NCBI RefSeq assembly: GCF_037969725.1
Contig: NZ_CP150203.1
Coordinates: forward strand, 5,872,501 to 5,936,500
DNA from: Paenibacillus sp. FSL W8-0426
GTDB lineage: Bacteria > Bacillota > Bacilli > Paenibacillales > Paenibacillaceae
Reading direction: 5' to 3'
Length of the DNA: 64,000 nucleotides
Position numbers and translations under genes: made by a program. This document shows positions 34,358 through 42,359 of this stretch, one piece after another (positions within the stretch are counted from its first letter, which is position 1; every line of letters starts with the position of its first letter). The notes under the pieces were generated by a model that worked only from the letters and a program-made list of their open reading frames with translations, was not told where the DNA came from and made no database searches.

Positions 34358-35526
34358 TCTGTCTCCGCTCCTTTATTTTTCAATGTGATCCATACCAGGC
34401 ATTTGTCGTCGTCCCGCTCGGGCGGAGCTTCGGTTTCGAAAAACAAGGATTGCATTGCCGGCTCATCCCATTGGTGCGCACCCTTTAGGCGGGTTTTGAG
34501 AAACTCAAGCTGTGTGTCCTGGTCTCCCTGTACCGTCTCCAGCAGCCCGTCCGTATATAAAGCGATATGCCCTTCCCCCTCGTAATGGACCGTCTGCGGG
34601 TCAATTTCCATCTTGTCGAACAAGCCCACAGGGCAGCACACGCTGTCGAACGTATCCACAGTCCCGTCTTCCTGGAAAAAAAGCGCCGGCGGATGCCCTG
34701 CATTCACGTAATCGATCCGCTTCATCCGCGTATCTACGACCAGATAGATCGCGGTAAAATAGTACTGCACAAGCTGTTTTTCCAAATGCAGTTGATTGAA
34801 TCTTCGGTTCAGCTCTTGAATGACTTTTTCCGGATCCACATACGTGGTTACGGTATCTTTTAACACGGATGCGATAAACATCGTAAACAGGGACGATGAG
34901 ATGCCGTGCCCCATCATGTCCAGAAGCAGCACGCCGTAACGTCCTTCTCCCAACGGGTACCAGGAGTACAAATCTCCCGCCAGCTCGAACGAAGGTTTGT
35001 AGATCGCATTGACGTGAAATAAAGGATCTTCGATGGCAGGGCTCAAAACAGCATTCTGGACCATCGCTGCCAGCTTCAGCTCATCCTGAATTCGCTGATC
35101 GCGCTCCTTGTGCCAGTCCTTCTCCTGCTTCAACCGCAGCGCAAGCCGGATGCGGGCCATCAATTCGACTTTGTTAATAGGCTTGGTTACATAGTCGGAC
35201 GCCCCGGCGTCAAGCGCTTCGGCCAGCTTTTTGGAATCGCCGATCGCGGTGACCATAATAATCGGAATATCTTTCAGATTATCGTATTTTTGCATGATCC
35301 GGCATGCCTCGATGCCATCGATCTCGGGCATCATCATATCCAGCAAAATCAGGTCGATATCCGATGGTTTGGAACGAATCTCGCCTCTCTCTTCGCCAAT
35401 TCCCAGCACGTCGAACATTTCCATGGCGGAACTTGCGGCAACGACGTCACGATAATTCTCTTTTTTCAAAATCTCTCGAATGATGATGATATTTGTCGGA
35501 TTGTCGTCAACAATAAGTATGCTCAT
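34354..35526 (-). CDS. Receiver-PP2C serine phosphatase, RsbY/RsbU-type
   Basis: Predicted 390 residues. The N-terminal receiver (about 1-130) has DD7-8, phospho-Asp D63 in LILLDMMMPEIDG and SDYVTKPI. The C-terminal SpoIIE-type PP2C domain (about 185-385) has SFELAGDLYSW, LLLDMMGHGISS, LYTDGLLE and DDDKCLVWI, the Asp residues that bind two metals. Its expected job is to dephosphorylate RsbV when phosphorylated by the neighbouring kinase. AAGGAG precedes the ATG. It is the first gene of the five-gene string leading to rsbV. Confidence 0.9.
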   Translation of the reverse strand: MSILIVDDNPTNIIIIREILKKENYRDVVAASSAMEMFDVLGIGEERGEIRSKPSDIDLILLDMMMPEIDGIEACRIMQKYDNLKDIPIIMVTAIGDSKKLAEALDAGASDYVTKPINKVELMARIRLALRLKQEKDWHKERDQRIQDELKLAAMVQNAVLSPAIEDPLFHVNAIYKPSFELAGDLYSWYPLGEGRYGVLLLDMMGHGISSSLFTMFIASVLKDTVTTYVDPEKVIQELNRRFNQLHLEKQLVQYYFTAIYLVVDTRMKRIDYVNAGHPPALFFQEDGTVDTFDSVCCPVGLFDKMEIDPQTVHYEGEGHIALYTDGLLETVQGDQDTQLEFLKTRLKGAHQWDEPAMQSLFFETEAPPERDDDKCLVWITLKNKGAETE

Positions 35527-35902
35527 TAGGATCTCCTTATCTGTGGCGTTCCGTATTTGTCGTTTCGAATCAGGTTATGCAAAGGTCCAAAACATGCATG
35601 ATTCCACATTTTTCGGGATGGTCAACATAACATTTCCTACTATAACCATAAGCCAAAATGAAGGAAAGTGCATGGAGTGAAACGTTGCCAATCAACATTT
35701 TCCAGTCAAAAGAGTGCTTCTATGGAGCAGCTCTTCTCTCTCTATTAATGATATTTTGCGCTATCATGGGCCGCAACCCATATACTCGCAAAAACATAGC
35801 TAAGGAATGAGGATACCCCCATTCCTTAGCTATGTTTTTGATAAAGTCCGCTGCAATACCGCTAACAAACTTATGTTTACGTATCGATGCGGCAGAGCGA
35901 TC
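35527..35902. other. Intergenic region between the RsbY-like gene and the YflT gene
   Basis: This 376-bp stretch holds the bidirectional terminator described separately and should hold the promoter of the kinase operon near 35570-35700. I could not identify convincing SigA or SigB boxes. No small gene is supported. Confidence 0.5.
35790..35840. terminator. Long bidirectional terminator after the YflT gene
   Basis: ACATAGCTAAGGAATG pairs perfectly with CATTCCTTAGCTATGT and is flanked by A and T runs, giving termination signals in both directions. Confidence 0.85.
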
Positions 35903-36247
35903 CTACTCTTCCTTTTTAGCGATGACGAGCACCTTGCCTTTGTCCAGCTCGCTCTCGTAGAAGTCGGCCTCTGCTTGGGTGAAGCCCATCGACTCGATTT
36001 TCGCTCGCAGTTCATCGCCCCGGGATCTGAACAGATTGGCAATGGAGTCAAACAGACCTTCTTGCTTCATGCCGATTTCTTTGGCGTCCGCCGTATCGGC
36101 AATGCGGTCCGTGCGGTCCTCTTCATGGGCGAGAACGAAGATTTGATCAGCAAGGTAGCCGGCGCGCTGCAGTTCTTTCACTGCTTCTACCGCTTGAACT
36201 CCGTTTTCCACCACTTTGGCATATGCTTTTGCGTTGGTTGAATTCAT
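35903..36247 (-). CDS. yflT: General stress protein 17M family (YflT domain)
   Basis: Predicted 114 residues. GVQAVEAVKELQRAGYLADQIFVLAHEEDRT is the YflT repeat pattern, and the C-terminus keeps the GFTQAEADFYESELDKGKVLV segment. Members are SigB-induced in Bacillus; a yflT gene also lies close to sigB in B. cereus. ATG 36247 has AGAGGAGAG 8 nt upstream. I did not find a good SigB promoter in its upstream region. Confidence 0.85.
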   Translation of the reverse strand: MNSTNAKAYAKVVENGVQAVEAVKELQRAGYLADQIFVLAHEEDRTDRIADTADAKEIGMKQEGLFDSIANLFRSRGDELRAKIESMGFTQAEADFYESELDKGKVLVIAKKEE

Positions 36248-36390
36248 CGTTTCCACTCTCCTCTGAACATCTTCATTTTCGGCCTCTAAGTTGAACCAAT
36301 GATTTTTACACGGAGTTACTACGTGGTCAGAACCATCTTCCAATCGCTGTTATCCCCAGATTTTTTGAATCCCCTTATTTAAGGGGAACA

Positions 36391-36465
36391 TCCGGTGATA
36401 AATGCGAACGCTTTGCTTCTCCAGATTCTTTCTGCCCTCTCCGTTAACGTGTAAATGTCTAGTTC
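36391..36465. repeat. Interspersed repeat, copy A
   Basis: Intergenic DNA from TCCGGTGATAA to the segment CTCTCCGTTAACGTGTAAATGT is shared with 59796-59903. The common core is about 55 bp (36404-36458), with roughly 80% identity by eye. It lies upstream of the YflT gene, in a 280-bp gap without genes. Confidence 0.6.
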
Positions 36466-36527
36466 AACATATATAGTATATAAACATGCCATCTTGTATT
36501 GAAACATATCATTCGATTCCAAAAAAA

Positions 36528-37064
36528 TCAGGTAACGGATTCATCAAATAAATCAATGCCCAGGATGCGTTCTGTTCCGGGAGCCATATACACTTTTAAC
36601 GCCCGGTCTCCCCGCACAAACACCTCGCCGTCCTGCGCCTTGGAATAGGGCTGCCCCAGAGCATTCCGAATGGAGTCGATATCCATGTCAATCCATTGTT
36701 GATTTAGCATGAAGCGCTTCATGCGGCCTTCGACATGGATGTATTGAATGACATCCTCGTCCTGGCACACCCCGATGCGGGCATCCTCAAAATCAAATTC
36801 CGGGCAACCCAGATAAGGATCGTCCAAGCGTTTCAGCGGTTGTCCCTTTCGGGCCATGACGTCGGCCAGTCCGTGATCCAGCGAGATGCCGTTCAACGTC
36901 CTGAACGACCCGAACTGCCCGGACCTTTCATCCGCAACGGTAACAACCTCTGTCACCTGCGGCTCCACTGCCGTCCATGACGTTTCGGGGGCAACCGGAA
37001 GAGCTGCCACCTGAACGGAAAAGGGAGAAATCACGCCAAACATCAGAAGCATCAGTTTCATCAT
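36528..37064 (-). CDS. Exported protein of unknown function
   Basis: Predicted 178 residues. The N-terminus MMKLMLLMFGVISPFSVQVA is a signal peptide with probable cleavage after an Ala around residue 21-25. The mature part has two SmpA/OmlA-like repeats: SLDHGLADVMARKGQPLKRLDDP with later DIDSIRNALGQPYSKAQDGE, each a helix-plus-GQP turn followed by strands. Function is not recognised. The first ATG of two adjacent ones, at 37064, has GGAGG 9 nt upstream. It starts 63 bp after the DUF948 gene and may be co-transcribed with it. Confidence 0.65.
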   Translation of the reverse strand: MMKLMLLMFGVISPFSVQVAALPVAPETSWTAVEPQVTEVVTVADERSGQFGSFRTLNGISLDHGLADVMARKGQPLKRLDDPYLGCPEFDFEDARIGVCQDEDVIQYIHVEGRMKRFMLNQQWIDMDIDSIRNALGQPYSKAQDGEVFVRGDRALKVYMAPGTERILGIDLFDESVT

Positions 37065-37127
37065 TATTCTCACCCTCCATCGGTTTCGCTGGTTCACCGT
37101 CCTGACGAGTTACCCGAAATCAAAAAT

Positions 37128-37634
37128 TTATTTTCTTATGCGCTGCCATATGCTTGCTGCAAGGTCGACGTATTTGAGCCACTCCTTACCGCCCTTTGCC
37201 CCTTGGTTATATGTAGCATCATAACTGTTCACCGTCCGGTCGACAGGCGTTGATGGCTGCTGGGCGGGATGCACGACGGACTTTTGTTCCCGTTCCTTCT
37301 CTGCGCGCTTGGTTTGAAACCGCGAAATCATCGTGGTCGACACCTGCTTTGCCGCAGCACTGACTTCATTCAATACGTCTCCCAGGTTTTGCACCGACTC
37401 CATGACCGGATCGATCTGCTTCATTTTGTGCTGTACGTCCGCAGTGATGTCATTGGCATGCCTTACCGTTTGTTTTACCTCGTAGCTCAACTCATCAATC
37501 GTTGTTCGTACCTCTTGCAGCGTTTGCGAGACATTGTCAAGCGAAGCCTGAGCGGACTTCAATGTACGAATCAGAAAAAACACAAGCACAGCAAATGCCA
37601 CGGCAATGATCGCCACGCTAATTTGGTAGATCAT
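37128..37634 (-). CDS. DUF948 family protein, candidate general-stress protein
   Basis: Predicted 168 residues. A single N-terminal TM helix (about 4-23) is followed by a long coiled coil (about 28-115) with SLDNVSQTLQEVRTTIDEL and EVSAAAKQVS, then a flexible tail. This fits DUF948 (YtxG-like), a SigB-dependent group in B. subtilis. ATG 37634 has AGAGG 7 nt upstream. A SigB-like promoter lies 49 nt upstream. Confidence 0.8.
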   Translation of the reverse strand: MIYQISVAIIAVAFAVLVFFLIRTLKSAQASLDNVSQTLQEVRTTIDELSYEVKQTVRHANDITADVQHKMKQIDPVMESVQNLGDVLNEVSAAAKQVSTTMISRFQTKRAEKEREQKSVVHPAQQPSTPVDRTVNSYDATYNQGAKGGKEWLKYVDLAASIWQRIRK

Positions 37635-37682
37635 AATCCAACCTCTCTTTCCTAATTGCATATCGATTTGTTAATGCTTTAG

Positions 37683-37708
37683 TTACCCGGCCGTTTCTGC
37701 GGCGAAAC
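37683..37708 (-). promoter_or_regulatory. Candidate SigB promoter of the DUF948 gene
   Basis: On the minus strand GTTTCG and GGGTAA are separated by 14 bp. Match to GTTTAA/GGGTAT is 4 of 6 and 5 of 6; it sits at the right distance from a stress-type gene. Confidence 0.55.
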
Positions 37709-37852
37709 AATGGCATACGGCCGTTTCGTATCACACCTGCCGCTGCTCGCGTCGTGTGATTCAAGCGCTCCGGGCCCGGTTAAAGACAACTACACAAGGG
37801 CGGGGAGAGACTAAACGGCCCTTCCCATTCCAAAATGAAAGGATGATGACTT

Positions 37853-38023
37853 ATGCTGAAATGGTCGGTCGTTTTTCTGATTATTGCTCTGATTGCAGGC
37901 ATTTTCGGTTTCTTCGGCATCGTTGAAGCTGCAGCTTCCATTGCCAAGGTCCTGTTCTTCGTTTTCGTGGTGTTGTTCATCATTTCCCTGATTACGGGAC
38001 GAAGCGGCATGCGACGAAGCTAA
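37853..38023 (+). CDS. DUF1328 (YtjA-like) small membrane protein
   Basis: Predicted 56 residues: [20 protein letters not shown] and [20 protein letters not shown] form two TM helices joined by GIVEAAA, ending in GRSGMRRS. This is the DUF1328 pattern, a family common among stress-induced genes, of unknown mechanism. ATG 37853 has AAAGGA 9 nt upstream. It is divergent from the DUF948 gene. A GGTTAA/GGGCGG pair with 14-bp spacing upstream is too weak to call a SigB promoter. Confidence 0.85.
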   Translation: MLKWSVVFLIIALIAGIFGFFGIVEAAASIAKVLFFVFVVLFIISLITGRSGMRRS

Positions 38024-38059
38024 ACGGAATACCCGTTTCACTCGCTGTTCATTGTACGC

Positions 38060-38097
38060 ACAAGGCCTGCCATGCTTGGAAAAGCGGCAGGCTTTTG
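38060..38097 (+). terminator. Terminator after the DUF1328 gene
   Basis: GCCTGCC pairs with GGCAGGC around a 13-nt loop, followed by TTTT, about 40 nt after the stop. The next 270 bp up to 38366 contain only leader and promoter-like DNA (an extended -10 TGCTAAAAT near 38280). Confidence 0.65.
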
Positions 38098-38365
38098 CTG
38101 TGCTGCTTCATATGTATTTCCCTCCTTTTCGCTCTATTCCGCTGCCGCTGACCCCATTTGCAAATAGGACCTTTTTGTCATAGCCATCCCGGTTTTATGC
38201 CTCTCTGGTACGATAAAGATTCGGACCCACTTCTACCCAAATTTGACCAAAATGACTCTAGAGAATAAAAGAAAGTATTGCTAAAATTGTGATTCACAGG
38301 TGACCTTGCTTGGTTACTTTTATCACAGACAACATACTACATATCTAACCGAGGAGGAGTAACAA

Positions 38366-38878
38366 ATGAAAAAAATCGTAAGTTTCGCTGCTGCCCTGAC
38401 GCTGATGGGTTCCATGGCTGCCGCTGCGGGTGCCGAGGAAGCGGTTACCGGCACAACGACTCCGACAAGTTCCGAAGCAACGACTTCCCCTGCGATTGAG
38501 GTGAATGCCCCTGTCGTGGAAACGATCCAAGGCACCGTCGAAACGGCTCCGGGCTCACAAACCGCTTCCGAAGAAAGCGAGGGTGTAACCGGCCAAACTG
38601 CGGAGGGTACAACAACGGAAGCATCCACGTCTACGACAGACAAAATGTTCGACGAACCACTTGTTAAACCCGGCGACGAGGTTCAAGCGCCTACGATGCT
38701 GCTGAAGCTTCTGGAGCGCACATGGTTCTATGACGCCCCTAATGGCAAGCCGATCGGAGCGTTGGGCACCCAAATTGTCGACACCACAGGCGAAGTCGTG
38801 AATGGGTTCGACGGCGGCGAATGGGTTCAGATTTACACATGGAAAGGAAAAGGCTGGATTCACGTCTCCATTCAATAG
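38366..38878 (+). CDS. Secreted protein with Thr/Ser-rich linker and SH3-like C-terminal domain
   Basis: Predicted 170 residues. A Sec signal peptide (MKKIVSFAAALTLMGSMAAA, cleavage near AGAEE) is followed by a low-complexity Thr/Ser/Glu linker (about 25-95). A C-terminal domain of about 65 residues has TWFYDAPNGKPIGALGTQ, GEWVQIYTWKGKGWIHVS, typical of bacterial SH3-like cell-wall or ligand-binding modules. GAGGAGG precedes the ATG. It probably stays near the cell wall; no enzyme domain is present. Confidence 0.7.
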   Translation: MKKIVSFAAALTLMGSMAAAAGAEEAVTGTTTPTSSEATTSPAIEVNAPVVETIQGTVETAPGSQTASEESEGVTGQTAEGTTTEASTSTTDKMFDEPLVKPGDEVQAPTMLLKLLERTWFYDAPNGKPIGALGTQIVDTTGEVVNGFDGGEWVQIYTWKGKGWIHVSIQ

Positions 38879-38906
38879 TATCGTATTATCGTTGGAACGA
38901 TAAGTC

Positions 38907-38945
38907 AAAAAGAGGATAGCCGCATTCGCGGCTATCCTCTTTTTC
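38907..38945. terminator. Bidirectional terminator
   Basis: AAAAAGAGGATAGCCGC-ATTC-GCGGCTATCCTCTTTTT, a perfect 17-bp stem between convergent genes. Confidence 0.9.
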
Positions 38946-39010
38946 ATCATGTATGCGCACCCCATGAAAAAGGGGTTTCAGTTATAGTAAACATCGCTTT
39001 GGAATGTCGG

Positions 39011-39904
39011 TTAGGTTCCCTGGGGAAGATTGTCCATTTTGGGTTCTACATGCACGTGAACATGCATGATATTATGCTTGTGTTTCAGACGTTCCTCGAC
39101 CCGGTCACAGATTTGATGGCCTTCGATCAAACTGAGCCCGCCGTCCACTTCAATGACGACATCCACGAGCACATGGCTTCCATGAACGCGCGCCTTGACG
39201 TCCTTGATCAATTCCACGCCTGGCACGCGCGATACCGTCGTGCGAAGGTCTGTGAGCTGGTCTTGATCGAATCCGTCGGTCAGGCTATGCGTCGCATCCC
39301 TGAAAATATCCCATGCGGTTTTGCATATCATTAAACCAACCACGATGGCGGCGACCTTATCGAGCCAAGGCAAGCCGAATTGCGCGCCGACGATGCCCAC
39401 GGCGGCCCCGATGCTGACCAGGGCGTCCGAGCGATTATCCTGGGCGGCAGCCAAGAGCGCCTGGCTGTTGATTTGCCGGGATAACCGGTAGTTGTAGCGA
39501 TACACGCCCATCATCACCAGCGCACACACTGCCGCCACTCCGGCGGCCCACAGATTAGGCGCGGTGAACTCCCCCTGATACCAGGATCGAACCGCTTCGA
39601 AGAGTACTTGCAGGCCGACCATGGCCATGATGAAGGAAGCAATCAGTGCGGCAACCGTTTCTGCGCGAAAATGACCGTAAGCATGGTCGGAATCGGGCGG
39701 CTTTTGGGATATGCGCAATCCGATCAATACAGCCACGGAGGCCACGATATCGGTAAGGTTGTTGAAACCGTCCGCGAGCAAGGCGCTGGAAGCAAATATA
39801 TATCCACAGATCAGCTTGAAAGTGGACAGCACGAGATAAGCAGCGATGCTAACCCAGGCTCCCCGCTCTCCCTTGCGTATTTCGTCATAAGCGTTCAACT
39901 TCAA
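39011..39904 (-). CDS. CDF family cation exporter, MneS/YdfM-like
   Basis: Predicted 297 residues, six TM helices and a C-terminal cytoplasmic domain. ALLADGFNNLTDIVASVAVLIG and DHAYGHFRAETVAALIASFIM carry the site-A Asp/Asn and His residues, and AAQDNRSDALVSIG the second pair. The DGFNN/DNRSD pattern and overall similarity to B. subtilis YdfM (MneS) point to Mn2+ export rather than Zn2+. TTG 39904, 5 nt after AAAGGAG, is my preferred start; ATGs upstream lack a ribosome site. Confidence 0.82.
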   Translation of the reverse strand: MKLNAYDEIRKGERGAWVSIAAYLVLSTFKLICGYIFASSALLADGFNNLTDIVASVAVLIGLRISQKPPDSDHAYGHFRAETVAALIASFIMAMVGLQVLFEAVRSWYQGEFTAPNLWAAGVAAVCALVMMGVYRYNYRLSRQINSQALLAAAQDNRSDALVSIGAAVGIVGAQFGLPWLDKVAAIVVGLMICKTAWDIFRDATHSLTDGFDQDQLTDLRTTVSRVPGVELIKDVKARVHGSHVLVDVVIEVDGGLSLIEGHQICDRVEERLKHKHNIMHVHVHVEPKMDNLPQGT

Positions 39905-40113
39905 CGACACTCCTTTAACTTTCATAATACGTTGTTCCATGTTATCAAACGAAACTCGTGTGGGTCTACAGAAACAGTGTTGCCAAGCCGCAGTGCTGTA
40001 GGGATACCGAAAAAAAGTTGCAAAGCGTCATGGCTGTAAGCTTTGAGAAACAAAGTTTCATTAAGGAAAAATGGACACGTTCCGAATGATCACGCATTTT
40101 AACAGGTTGCCCT

Positions 40114-40142
40114 TGTACAGGCTTCGCAAAACGTATAAAATG
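40114..40142 (+). promoter_or_regulatory. Candidate promoter of the 63-residue basic protein gene
   Basis: TTGTAC and TAAAAT are separated by 17 bp. A short CCGTCC/GGACGG hairpin (40152-40169) lies in the leader. Confidence 0.55.
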
Positions 40143-40195
40143 GGAGCATCCCGTCCTTATTCGGACGGCTTATTGCAAGACCGGGAGGGATTCAC

Positions 40196-40387
40196 ATGAG
40201 CGACAATACGAACGAACCGCGCAAGATCAGTTTGCAGGATGCCATACGCCAAAAGCTGGCACAAAAAAAGGAGCAGGCCAAGAACGGCAATCAGGCCGGA
40301 GCTTACTTCGAGGGCGGAACCAAAACATTGAAAAGCCAAAACAACAAAAAGCCGAACAATCAACGCCGCCGGACAGGCGGGTCCTAG
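40196..40387 (+). CDS. Small basic, Asn/Gln-rich protein of unknown function
   Basis: Predicted 63 residues. An N-terminal amphipathic helix (ISLQDAIRQKLAQKKEQAK) is followed by a disordered, strongly basic tail (NNKKPNNQRRRTGG). GGGAGG lies 7 nt before the ATG, with a promoter and a strong terminator, so this is a genuine monocistronic gene. Nucleic-acid binding would be a guess. Confidence 0.65.
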   Translation: MSDNTNEPRKISLQDAIRQKLAQKKEQAKNGNQAGAYFEGGTKTLKSQNNKKPNNQRRRTGGS

Positions 40388-40426
40388 CCTCAAAATTCAC
40401 AATGAACGTTGCTTTTATGGCAAACA

Positions 40427-40470
40427 AAAAGAAGCGCCATTCTCCTTTCGGAGATTTGGCGCTTCTTTTA
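40427..40470. terminator. Bidirectional terminator
   Basis: AAGAAGCGCCA pairs with TGGCGCTTCTT, flanked by A and T runs, between the small basic protein gene and the convergent ABC-F gene. Confidence 0.8.
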
Positions 40471-40514
40471 TTATAAGGCAGAACAGAAATCAATTCCGTT
40501 GAAAGACCGATTGT

Positions 40515-42140
40515 TTACGCTTCGGCAGGGTACAGCTTTTGACGAAGCTCTTTGATTTCATCGCTTTCCAGATACTCGTCATAGCTCATTTGACGGTCAA
40601 TAATGCCATTCGGCGTAATTTCGATAATGCGGTTCGCGATCGTCTGAATGAACTGATGGTCATGGGACGTAAACAGCATCGTGCCGTCGAAATCGATCAA
40701 TCCGTTGTTCAATGCCGTGATCGATTCGAGATCCAAGTGGTTCGTAGGCTCATCAAGAATCAGCACGTTTGCGCCGGTTTGCATCATTTTCGCCAACATG
40801 CAGCGAACTTTCTCGCCCCCAGACAATACGTTTGCTTTTTTCAGCGCCTCTTCGCCGGAGAACAGCATGCGACCAAGGAAACCGCGCAGATACGTTTCAT
40901 CCTGATCCTTCGAATACTGACGCAGCCAGTCCACCAAGCTCAATTCCACGCCATCGAAATACTTGGAGTTGTCTTTCGGGAAATAGGCTTGGGAAGTCGT
41001 AACGCCCCATGTATACTCGCCGCTGTCCGCTTCCGTTTCGCCCATCAAGATATCGAAAAGAAGGGACTTCGGAAGGCCGTTGGGTCCAACAAACGCAATT
41101 TTGTCGCCTTTGTTCACTACAAAGCTTACATCGTTCAACAATGGCTCGCCTTCCACCGCTTTGCTGATGCGATCGACGGTGAGCAGCTGCTTCCCGGCTT
41201 CGCGTTCCGGCTTGAAGTTGATGAACGGATATTTACGGTTCGACGGACGGATGTCGTCCAGCGTAATTTTATCGAGCTGTTTCTTCCGGGAAGTGGCCTG
41301 CTTCGATTTCGAAGCGTTCGCGGAGAAACGCTGGATGAATGCCTGCAATTCCTTGATTTTTTCTTCTTTCTTCTTGTTCGCGTCGCGTTGCAGGGCGATC
41401 GCCAACTGGCTGGACTCGTACCAGAAGTCATAGTTTCCTACGTACAACTGGATTTTGCCGAAATCGATATCCGCGATATGCGTACACACTTTGTTCAGGA
41501 AGTGACGATCGTGGGATACGACGATAACGGTGCCTTCATAATCCATCAGGAAGTTCTCGAGCCATTGGATGGACTCCAGATCCAAGTGGTTGGTAGGCTC
41601 ATCGAGCAACAGGTTGTTCGGACGGCCGAACAGCGCCTGAGCCAGCAGGACACGGACTTTTTCGTTACCGCTCAGCTCTGCCATTTTTTTGTCATGCATG
41701 TCGCGGTCAATGCCAAGGCCAATCAGGAGTGCAGCCGCATCCGGCTCGGCATCCCAGCCGTTCAATTCTGCGAATTCACCTTCCAGTTCACCCGCACGCA
41801 AGCCGTCTTCCTCAGTGAAGTCCGCTTTGGCGTAAAGCGCATCTTTTTCCTTCATGATGGAGTACAGACGGCTATGACCCATGATTACCGTTTCAAGAAC
41901 CGGGTACTCATCGTATTCGAAGTGGTTTTGCTTCAATACGGCCATGCGCTCGCCTGGGGTGATGTGCACCTCTCCCTGGTTTGCTTCGATTTCGCCTGAC
42001 AAAATTTTGAGGAACGTTGATTTGCCGGCCCCGTTGGCGCCGATCAGGCCATAGCAGTTGCCTGGCGTGAATTTGATGTTCACGTCTTCAAAAAGTGCAC
42101 GTTTTCCGTAGCGGAGCGTGATGCCGCTTGTACTGATCAT
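40515..42140 (-). CDS. ykpA: ABC-F family ATPase, YkpA/YbiT-like
   Basis: Predicted 541 residues, two ABC domains and no TM segment. Domain 1: Walker A GANGAGKSTFLKIL (about 35-48), signature LSGNEKVRVLLAQ, Walker B LLLDEPTNHLD. Between them is a charged linker (about 240-300). Domain 2: GPNGLPKSLLFDIL in place of the canonical Walker A, signature LSGGEKVRCMLA, Walker B LILDEPTNHLD. ABC-F proteins act on the ribosome, in translation control or antibiotic protection. The unusual second P loop keeps Lys-Ser but lacks the usual Gly before Lys. Confidence 0.85.
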   Translation of the reverse strand: MISTSGITLRYGKRALFEDVNIKFTPGNCYGLIGANGAGKSTFLKILSGEIEANQGEVHITPGERMAVLKQNHFEYDEYPVLETVIMGHSRLYSIMKEKDALYAKADFTEEDGLRAGELEGEFAELNGWDAEPDAAALLIGLGIDRDMHDKKMAELSGNEKVRVLLAQALFGRPNNLLLDEPTNHLDLESIQWLENFLMDYEGTVIVVSHDRHFLNKVCTHIADIDFGKIQLYVGNYDFWYESSQLAIALQRDANKKKEEKIKELQAFIQRFSANASKSKQATSRKKQLDKITLDDIRPSNRKYPFINFKPEREAGKQLLTVDRISKAVEGEPLLNDVSFVVNKGDKIAFVGPNGLPKSLLFDILMGETEADSGEYTWGVTTSQAYFPKDNSKYFDGVELSLVDWLRQYSKDQDETYLRGFLGRMLFSGEEALKKANVLSGGEKVRCMLAKMMQTGANVLILDEPTNHLDLESITALNNGLIDFDGTMLFTSHDHQFIQTIANRIIEITPNGIIDRQMSYDEYLESDEIKELRQKLYPAEA

Positions 42141-42248
42141 TAAGCATTACCATCCTTTTTATTTGTTAATCTGCATATTGCATGAATAGCAGCTCGTATA
42201 CTTATGGATTCAATGACCCTAAGCCTATTCCGGCACCATATTATAACA

Positions 42249-42285
42249 CAAAAAAACGGCTAATTCGAAGATTGGCCGCTTTTTT
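42249..42285. terminator. Terminator of the 42.4-kb MBL hydrolase gene
   Basis: AAAAAAGCGGCCAAT pairs with ATTAGCCGTTTTTTT on the minus strand, 75 nt after the MBL stop; symmetric enough to act both ways. Confidence 0.75.
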
Positions 42286-42359
42286 ACGCATTAAATATTT
42301 GGCATGGGACTGTTTCCGGTTCAGATGAACCATAAATCCATGTTGATGTGGAAAGAAAA

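Noticed and set aside
37770..37800. GGTTAA-N14-GGGCGG as a SigB promoter for the DUF1328 gene
   Set aside because: The -10 half matches only 3 of 6 consensus positions.
40539..41999. 486-codon plus-strand frame opposite the ABC-F gene
   Set aside because: The minus-strand frame has all ABC motifs; the antisense frame has no recognisable domain.
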